Part shown: one piece after another, positions 6,227 to 11,502 of the stretch | Layout: each line of letters starts with the position of its first letter | How positions within the stretch are numbered: position 1 is the first letter of the stretch | Made by a program: the position numbers and the translations under genes | Assembly (NCBI GenBank): GCA_003557805.1 | Contig: PWNY01000213.1 | Location: 1 to 11,502 of the forward strand | Length of the DNA stretch: 11,502 nt | Source: Bacteroidales bacterium | Lineage (GTDB): Bacteria; Bacteroidota; Bacteroidia; Bacteroidales; UBA7960 | Direction: 5' to 3' | The notes under the pieces: generated by a model | Database searches by the model: none | What the model was told of the DNA's origin: nothing | The model's input: only the letters and a program-made list of their open reading frames with translations

Positions 6227-8641
6227 ATGTACAGGAACTATCTTATAAGCGCCTTGCGCAGCATCAGGCAGTCAAGTCTTTATTCCGCAATAAGCATTTT
6301 CTGCCTTGCAACCGGAATAACGGGAGCAATACTGGTCAGTCTGTACGTAAACCATGAGCTTTCCTATGATACCCATTACGATGATCACCAGAGAATAATC
6401 CGGATAGAAGGGGTTTACGATATGGCAGGGGCTTCGTACCACCTGGCTGCGACCCCTTTCCCCCTTGCTTTTGCAATGATGGAAGATTATGCTGAAGTGG
6501 AGAACTTTGTGCGCTTCTTTATGCGCGAAGAGGAGGTGATGGTAAGATCAGGAGAATCGGAGTATCTTGAAAGCGGTTTTGTACTTGCAGACTCAACGGT
6601 ATTTGACGTATTTTCACACAGCTTTGTTCACGGCAGCCCGGAGGGCGCACTTTCTGCGCCGAACACAATAGTTATCAGTCGCTCATTAGCAGAGAAGTAT
6701 TTTGGTAACGAACCCTCAATTGGAAAAACCCTGAGGGTTGGAGATGAAAATTATTCAGTAACCGGAGTTATTGAAGATCTTCCGGATAATACCCATTTCA
6801 GGTATGATGCACTGATATCGATGTCTTCGGCCGATGCAGACCTGGTCTATTCAAATGACCCGGAACTTTACTGGAATATAAACATTAACTACACCTATAT
6901 ACTGCTTCACCAAGGCAGTAGTATTGAGGAGTTTGTTGGGAAACTGCCCGGCTTTGCAGACAAATATGCAAATCCAATGGGTGATGTATTCGGGGCAAGT
7001 GCTACTTTCCTGGCAACACCACTGCGCGAGACCCATTTTAATAATATTATGATGGCCCAGGGTACCGGCGACAGGTCAACCCTGCTGATCCTTTCGCTTG
7101 TAGCACTTTTCCTGGTACTTATAGCTGCCATAAATTACACCAACCTGGCAACTGCAAGGGCAGCGAAACGGTCAAGGGAGATTGGAATCCGCAAGGTTAC
7201 AGGTGCAAGCCGGAAACAGTTGCTGGTTCAGTTCCTGGCAGAATCAATGCTGGTGGCTTTTATCTCGCTTGTATTATCGATATTCCTTGCCGAGATCCTG
7301 CTTCCTTTCTTTAATACGATCGCAAATACCTCATTCAGCCTTGCAGACTTTTTAAAAGGCACACTGCCGGTTCAGATCCTGTTTATAACAGTTTTTACAG
7401 GACTTGCCGCTGGAATATACCCCGCCTTAATTCTCAGTAACATGAATCCTTCCCTGATCGTCAAGGGGCTGATCTACAGGGAGAGTAAAAAGGGTCTGAT
7501 GCGGAAAGCCTTAGTAGTGTTCCAGTTTGCAATATCAATTTTACTTGTCAGCGGCACATTCACAGTGCAGCAGCAGATGAGTTTCCTCAGGGAAAAACCA
7601 CTGGGTTTTGAAAAGGAAAACCGGGTATCTATAACACTTCACGGCAGCGGACCCCGCTCCTCAATAGAGACACTTGAACAGAGAGTAATGCAGAACCCAC
7701 TGGTAATAGGCACAACCAAAGCGTTTTCGGTACCAGGGGGAGAACATAATGTAAATGCCGTAAGGATTGATTCTGACGGGATAATGCAGGAGACCTTCAT
7801 TGCTGTCAACTATGTTGATCTTAACTATATCGACAATCTTGGAATCAGGCTGATCAGAGGAAGGTATTTTGATCCGGGAATGCGTTCAGACATTGCACAG
7901 ACAGCTGTCATAAATGAAACTGCCATGAATAAGTTCGGCTGGGGCGACAATATTGCCGGCAAACAGATACACATGCAGTTTGACCAGGAGGGCAACCCCC
8001 AGACAACTCTGAGGGTTATAGGGGTGGTAGAGGACTTTCACTTCCTTTCTCTGACAAACCCCGTGGACCCCATGATGCTCATCCTTCCGGAATCACCGTC
8101 ATCTTTCCGTCACCTTATAGTGCAATATGAAGCGGGTGAAAAAGAGCAGGTTATCCCTTTTCTGGATTCCGAGACCAGGGATTTTGACCAGTCCAGGATA
8201 CCTGTTATTTCATCACTTGAAAAGGGTTTTATTGAAGAGTTCGAGTCAGACCAGAGGCTTGGTAAAATATTTGCCATTTTCTCCCTGGTCACAATAATGA
8301 TATCCTTTGCCGGACTATTCGGACTCTCGTCCTTTATGCTTGAACAGAGAAAAAAGGAGATAGGAATAAGAAAGGTCCTTGGTTCCTCGGCCGGGGGTGT
8401 GCTTATAATGCTATACAGGGAGTTCTCCTGGCTTATACTTATTGCTGTTATTATAGCAGCGCCACTTTCATGGTACCTGATGTCCAGGTGGCTTGAAAAC
8501 TTTACATTCCACATAGACATGTCTCTGGTGCCCCTGCTTTGGTCTGCTGTCACCGCATTCCTTATTGCCATGTTAACGGTGAGTTACCACAGCCTCAGGG
8601 CTGCAGCACTCAATCCTGCCGACTCACTGCGGGCAGAATAG
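6227..8641 (+). CDS. ABC transporter permease 1, MacB_PCD-FtsX double unit
   Basis: An 804-residue inner-membrane permease made of two MacB-like units, so one chain can form the full transmembrane dimer. Predicted layout: TM1 about 17-41, a periplasmic MacB_PCD domain about 43-280, three TMs at about 286-307, 338-363 and 380-405 (FtsX unit 1), TM5 at 428-449, a second periplasmic domain about 455-675, then TMs at about 682-706, 735-752 and 768-785 (FtsX unit 2), eight in all. The cytoplasmic ATPase-contact motif is present twice: REIGIRKVTGAS (317-328) and KEIGIRKVLGSS (710-721). It has no ATPase domain and must use the preceding gene product. Together with the adaptor it would make a type VII, mechanotransmission-like exporter that moves substrates from the periplasmic side outward; that mechanism is known for MacB and inferred here. 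Confidence 0.95.
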   Translation: MYRNYLISALRSIRQSSLYSAISIFCLATGITGAILVSLYVNHELSYDTHYDDHQRIIRIEGVYDMAGASYHLAATPFPLAFAMMEDYAEVENFVRFFMREEEVMVRSGESEYLESGFVLADSTVFDVFSHSFVHGSPEGALSAPNTIVISRSLAEKYFGNEPSIGKTLRVGDENYSVTGVIEDLPDNTHFRYDALISMSSADADLVYSNDPELYWNININYTYILLHQGSSIEEFVGKLPGFADKYANPMGDVFGASATFLATPLRETHFNNIMMAQGTGDRSTLLILSLVALFLVLIAAINYTNLATARAAKRSREIGIRKVTGASRKQLLVQFLAESMLVAFISLVLSIFLAEILLPFFNTIANTSFSLADFLKGTLPVQILFITVFTGLAAGIYPALILSNMNPSLIVKGLIYRESKKGLMRKALVVFQFAISILLVSGTFTVQQQMSFLREKPLGFEKENRVSITLHGSGPRSSIETLEQRVMQNPLVIGTTKAFSVPGGEHNVNAVRIDSDGIMQETFIAVNYVDLNYIDNLGIRLIRGRYFDPGMRSDIAQTAVINETAMNKFGWGDNIAGKQIHMQFDQEGNPQTTLRVIGVVEDFHFLSLTNPVDPMMLILPESPSSFRHLIVQYEAGEKEQVIPFLDSETRDFDQSRIPVISSLEKGFIEEFESDQRLGKIFAIFSLVTIMISFAGLFGLSSFMLEQRKKEIGIRKVLGSSAGGVLIMLYREFSWLILIAVIIAAPLSWYLMSRWLENFTFHIDMSLVPLLWSAVTAFLIAMLTVSYHSLRAAALNPADSLRAE

Positions 8642-8674
8642 GCCAGCGCCCCCATATAATCAACAAAGCACGTT

Positions 8675-11068
8675 ATGTTAAAACACTATTTAATAACCGC
8701 TTTAAAAAACACAAAAAGGTATCCGTTGTTTTCCCTGATAAACTTCTTTGGCCTTGCGACGGCCATGGCAGTTTGCCTTATGATACTCCTTTTCGTACAC
8801 AGGGAGCTTACTTTCGACCGTTTTCATAAAGATGCACACGATATTTACAGGATTAGTCTTCATATGAATATACAGGGGGAAATGACAGATGAACCGGTTT
8901 CAAGCCATGCCACCGGGCCGGATATTCTGCAGGAGTTTCCTGAGGTCATTGAGATGACAAGGTTGTCACATTGGTATGAACCCGTTACCGTATGGCAGGA
9001 TGACAATCGGCATATGTCAGTCGAATTTGGCTTGTATGCAGAAAGTACATTTTTTGACATATTCTCTTTCAGATTGATTAGGGGTAACCCACAAACATCC
9101 CTGGATGACCCTTTTACAGTGGTGCTGTCAGAAACCCTGGCCAATGAACTATTCCCAAAAACAGATCCCATGGGCAAGGTGTTACGCCTTGGAAACCGGC
9201 AGCAGCCCTACAGGGTAACCGGAATCATCGAAGACTGTCCCTCCGGCAGTCATATCCGGTACAACCTTCTAAGGTCCTATCCGAGTCTGCTGGAAACATC
9301 AGGTGCTAATTTTTACGAATGGGATGCCAACATCAATGCCATGACCTATGTTAAGCTGGCTCCCGGATCAGATGTTGCGCAGCTGAAGGAGAAGACCAGG
9401 CCACTTACATATGAAAAGGTCAATTATAAATTTGAGGGAATGGGTGTGAATATTTCCATTGGCTATTTCCCGATTACAGACATCCGTTTGCACAGTCCAT
9501 TCAGTATAGAAATGGTTGAAACCGGAACGATTTCAAAGGTATGGATCTTTTCGGCGGTAGCCCTGTTTGTTCTTTTTATTGCCGGTTTCAATTACGTGAA
9601 CCTAACAATCGCCAAATCCGGAAAAAGAGCCAGAGAGGTTGGTTTACGAAAAGTCCTTGGGGCGAATAAAATCACCCTGACCACGCAATTTTACACTGAA
9701 ACCCTGCTGATCACATGTATTAGCTTTATTCTAGGATTGCTGCTGGTTGAATTCACTCTGCCCGTATTTAACCATATCCTTGACACCCAGTTAAGCCTGA
9801 AGGATACACCCTGGTGGTCATGGCTGGTCATATTGTTCATTTTTGTGGGTGTTTTCGGCATACTAGCCGGCATTTATCCCGCCTGGTTCATGGCTGCATT
9901 CCAGCCAATAAAAACCCTTAAGGGTGAATTATGGAACAAACCGGGCAAGTTTCAGCTCAGAAACCTTCTGTTGCTGATCCAGTTTGTGGTGTCCATGGCA
10001 CTGATAATATGCACCCTTGTTGTAACACTCCAGATCCGTCATTTGTACACCAGAGACCTGGGGTTTAAGAGCCAGGGGCTGGTAGTTGTCGAAACAGACA
10101 GTTACGAAGATGCTACCCTGCTATTGCATGCCCTGGACAGCTATCCATGGGTCAGGAGCCAGGCTGCCGGTTCAAGTTTTCCCGGAGGACATGTATATAT
10201 GGAAGGTGTTGAAATTCAGGATATGGAGCCCGGGATTATGACCAGTCGAATATGGTTGGATTACAACTATAAAGATGCATTGGATCTTCAAATGTATGAA
10301 GGTCGCTGGTTTTCGGGTGACGGAGAGTTTGAGGCCGAATATGTGATCGTAAACCAGGCTTTTGTACGTAAAACCGGCTGGGATGACCCCATTGGAAAGA
10401 CCGTAGGCCGTGGTGGTTATGAATACCAAGTGATTGGTGTTATGAAAGACTTTCACTATCAGTCATTGCATCATGATATTGAACCATTGATGGTTAACAT
10501 TCTTTCAGCACGTCCCAATTACCTGGAAATGCCATATTGGGTGGTAGGCAATTACAGTGACATCAACGAAAGTGAAGTTATTCTTGCCATAGGGGAGCTT
10601 TGGCATGACCTCTTCCCCAACAAAGCATTAAACAATCATTTCCTGTCGGAACATCTGGAAAGCCAATATGTTAACGAACGCAGTTTTGGCAGGTTGTTCA
10701 TGGGCTTTACCATACTGGCAATAATCATTGCCATGCTGGGTGTATTGGGCTTGTCGTCTTTCATAGCACAGCAAAAACAAAAAGAGATGGGCATCAGAAA
10801 AGTACTCGGGGCATCCCTGTTTTCCATTCTGTCAGAAATGGCCATCGGATTTGTTAAATGGGTATTGGTTGCTGCTCTCATTGCACTTCCCCTTGCATAC
10901 TGGTATATGGAAAAATGGCTGGCCGAATTTGCCTATGCCATTGGTTTCCCAACCTGGACGTTGCTGGCCGCTTTTGGTGCAATATTGATCCTGGCCTTGA
11001 CAATTGTCATCATACAATCATACCGTACGGCAAATACCAGCCCTGTTGAGTCTCTGGCCTGCGAATAA
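8675..11068 (+). CDS. ABC transporter permease 2, MacB_PCD-FtsX double unit
   Basis: A 797-residue paralogue of the preceding permease with the same eight-TM plan: TM1 about 18-42, TMs at about 290-312, 344-366, 383-406, TM5 431-453, and 674-699, 729-746, 762-783, with large periplasmic domains after TM1 and TM5. The coupling motif occurs twice, REVGLRKVLGAN (320-331) and KEMGIRKVLGAS (703-714). Sequence outside these motifs is well diverged from permease 1, notably in the periplasmic domains, so it is not a recent duplication. It lies 33 bp after permease 1 and 21 bp before permease 3 and is probably co-transcribed. Ile codon ATA is used less here (about 29% by hand count) than in the adaptor and permease 1 (about half), hinting at a different origin. 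Substrate unknown. Confidence 0.95.
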   Translation: MLKHYLITALKNTKRYPLFSLINFFGLATAMAVCLMILLFVHRELTFDRFHKDAHDIYRISLHMNIQGEMTDEPVSSHATGPDILQEFPEVIEMTRLSHWYEPVTVWQDDNRHMSVEFGLYAESTFFDIFSFRLIRGNPQTSLDDPFTVVLSETLANELFPKTDPMGKVLRLGNRQQPYRVTGIIEDCPSGSHIRYNLLRSYPSLLETSGANFYEWDANINAMTYVKLAPGSDVAQLKEKTRPLTYEKVNYKFEGMGVNISIGYFPITDIRLHSPFSIEMVETGTISKVWIFSAVALFVLFIAGFNYVNLTIAKSGKRAREVGLRKVLGANKITLTTQFYTETLLITCISFILGLLLVEFTLPVFNHILDTQLSLKDTPWWSWLVILFIFVGVFGILAGIYPAWFMAAFQPIKTLKGELWNKPGKFQLRNLLLLIQFVVSMALIICTLVVTLQIRHLYTRDLGFKSQGLVVVETDSYEDATLLLHALDSYPWVRSQAAGSSFPGGHVYMEGVEIQDMEPGIMTSRIWLDYNYKDALDLQMYEGRWFSGDGEFEAEYVIVNQAFVRKTGWDDPIGKTVGRGGYEYQVIGVMKDFHYQSLHHDIEPLMVNILSARPNYLEMPYWVVGNYSDINESEVILAIGELWHDLFPNKALNNHFLSEHLESQYVNERSFGRLFMGFTILAIIIAMLGVLGLSSFIAQQKQKEMGIRKVLGASLFSILSEMAIGFVKWVLVAALIALPLAYWYMEKWLAEFAYAIGFPTWTLLAAFGAILILALTIVIIQSYRTANTSPVESLACE

Positions 11069-11089
11069 TAACATAAAGAGCCAAAAAGT

Positions 11090-11502
11090 ATGTTGCATCA
11101 CCATATTAAAAACTTTCTTAACCAAATCCGGCAGCAAAAAACCACATCAATTGTCAACATCCTTGGTTTGGCACTGGGGTTGGGTATCACCCTGGTCATA
11201 TGGATTTTTGTACTCCACGAGCTTAGTTACGACAAATTCATCGCAGATCATAACCGTATTTACCGTGTACATAGTACGGCCAGGATGGGGACCGGAACAT
11301 CCCAACATTTGCCAACAGCCATGTATAGTCTTGGTGAGGCCATGATCGGGGAATATCCTGAAGTGGAAGAACTGGTTCGCTTCAGTAGTTATTACCATAG
11401 CCCAAACGTGGTCTTTGAAGGGGAAGCCGTTACATTAAGCGACATCCTCTTTGGTGAACCCGGCTTTTTTGAAATGTTCAACTTTGATTTGCTGGCAGGT
11501 GA
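11090..11502 (+). CDS. ABC transporter permease 3 (partial, runs off right edge)
   Basis: The frame from ATG at 11090 stays open for 137 codons to the window end. The visible part matches the start of the two permeases before it: a short basic N-terminus (HHHIKNFLNQIRQQK), TM1 at about 19-42 (SIVNILGLALGLGITLVIWI), the HELSYDKF signature right after it (HELSYD in permease 1, RELTFD in permease 2), then the start of a MacB_PCD domain with GEYPEVEELVRF (EDYAEVENFVRF in permease 1). The rest, presumably about 660 residues, lies outside. It follows permease 2 by 21 bp. Only about 1 of 11 Ile codons is ATA, lower than in the upstream genes. Overlapping frames on both strands here are shadows. Confidence 0.93.
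   Translation, partial: MLHHHIKNFLNQIRQQKTTSIVNILGLALGLGITLVIWIFVLHELSYDKFIADHNRIYRVHSTARMGTGTSQHLPTAMYSLGEAMIGEYPEVEELVRFSSYYHSPNVVFEGEAVTLSDILFGEPGFFEMFNFDLLAG

Noticed and set aside
8110..8571. 153-codon open frame on the minus strand
   Set aside because: Antisense to the second FtsX unit of permease 1, whose conserved motifs show the + frame is the coding one.
11004..11345. 113-codon + frame spanning the permease 2/3 junction
   Set aside because: It overlaps the permease 2 end and the permease 3 start in another frame; the frame from 11090 carries the permease signature (GLALG...HELSYD).
1..11502. Defence island, prophage, toxin-antitoxin or mobile element
   Set aside because: mazG here is the two-domain housekeeping type without mazEF neighbours, and no transposase, integrase, terminal repeats or CRISPR-like repeats were seen.

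Overview
The window looks like a chromosomal segment of a Bacteroidota bacterium, probably an anaerobic Bacteroidales/Marinilabiliales-type lineage. Three things suggest this: an RNase III gene followed by a small gene resembling the Bacteroidota-restricted IPExxxVDY family, strings of ~800-residue double-FtsX ABC permeases, and several copies of the Bacteroidota promoter -7 element TAnnTTTG instead of clear Shine-Dalgarno sites. The species cannot be named from sequence reading alone.

Left part (1-1000, + strand): the 3' part of rnc (RNase III), whose start lies before the window, and then a 150-residue protein that resembles the IPExxxVDY family. These converge on a minus-strand cluster (3859-992) reading lpoB-like lipoprotein, COG3014-like TPR lipoprotein, mazG. 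The last codons of mazG and of the IPExxxVDY-like gene overlap by 9 bp. The lpoB/COG3014 pair suggests a cell-envelope (peptidoglycan synthase activator) module; mazG is a housekeeping nucleotide pyrophosphohydrolase that may have its own promoter.

Right part (4158 to the end, + strand): a divergent operon for a MacA/MacB-type tripartite export system. It encodes a membrane-anchored periplasmic adaptor (HlyD/MacA-like), a stand-alone ABC ATPase (MacB/LolD class), and at least three consecutive, diverged permeases of the MacB_PCD-FtsX type; the third runs off the right edge. Gaps between the ATPase and permease genes are 21-33 bp, so they are probably co-transcribed. No outer-membrane TolC-like factor is present in the window. 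The substrate cannot be deduced.

The 298-bp divergent region between lpoB and the adaptor gene (3860-4157) is AT-rich and carries two inverted repeats and candidate promoters. I found no RNA genes, insertion sequences, CRISPR arrays or obvious intrinsic terminators. The genes belong to known families. The points most worth a second look are the lpoB-COG3014 pair in a Bacteroidota background, the serial permeases sharing one ATPase, the codon-usage change inside that operon, and three exact TAnnTTTG elements placed just before genes.
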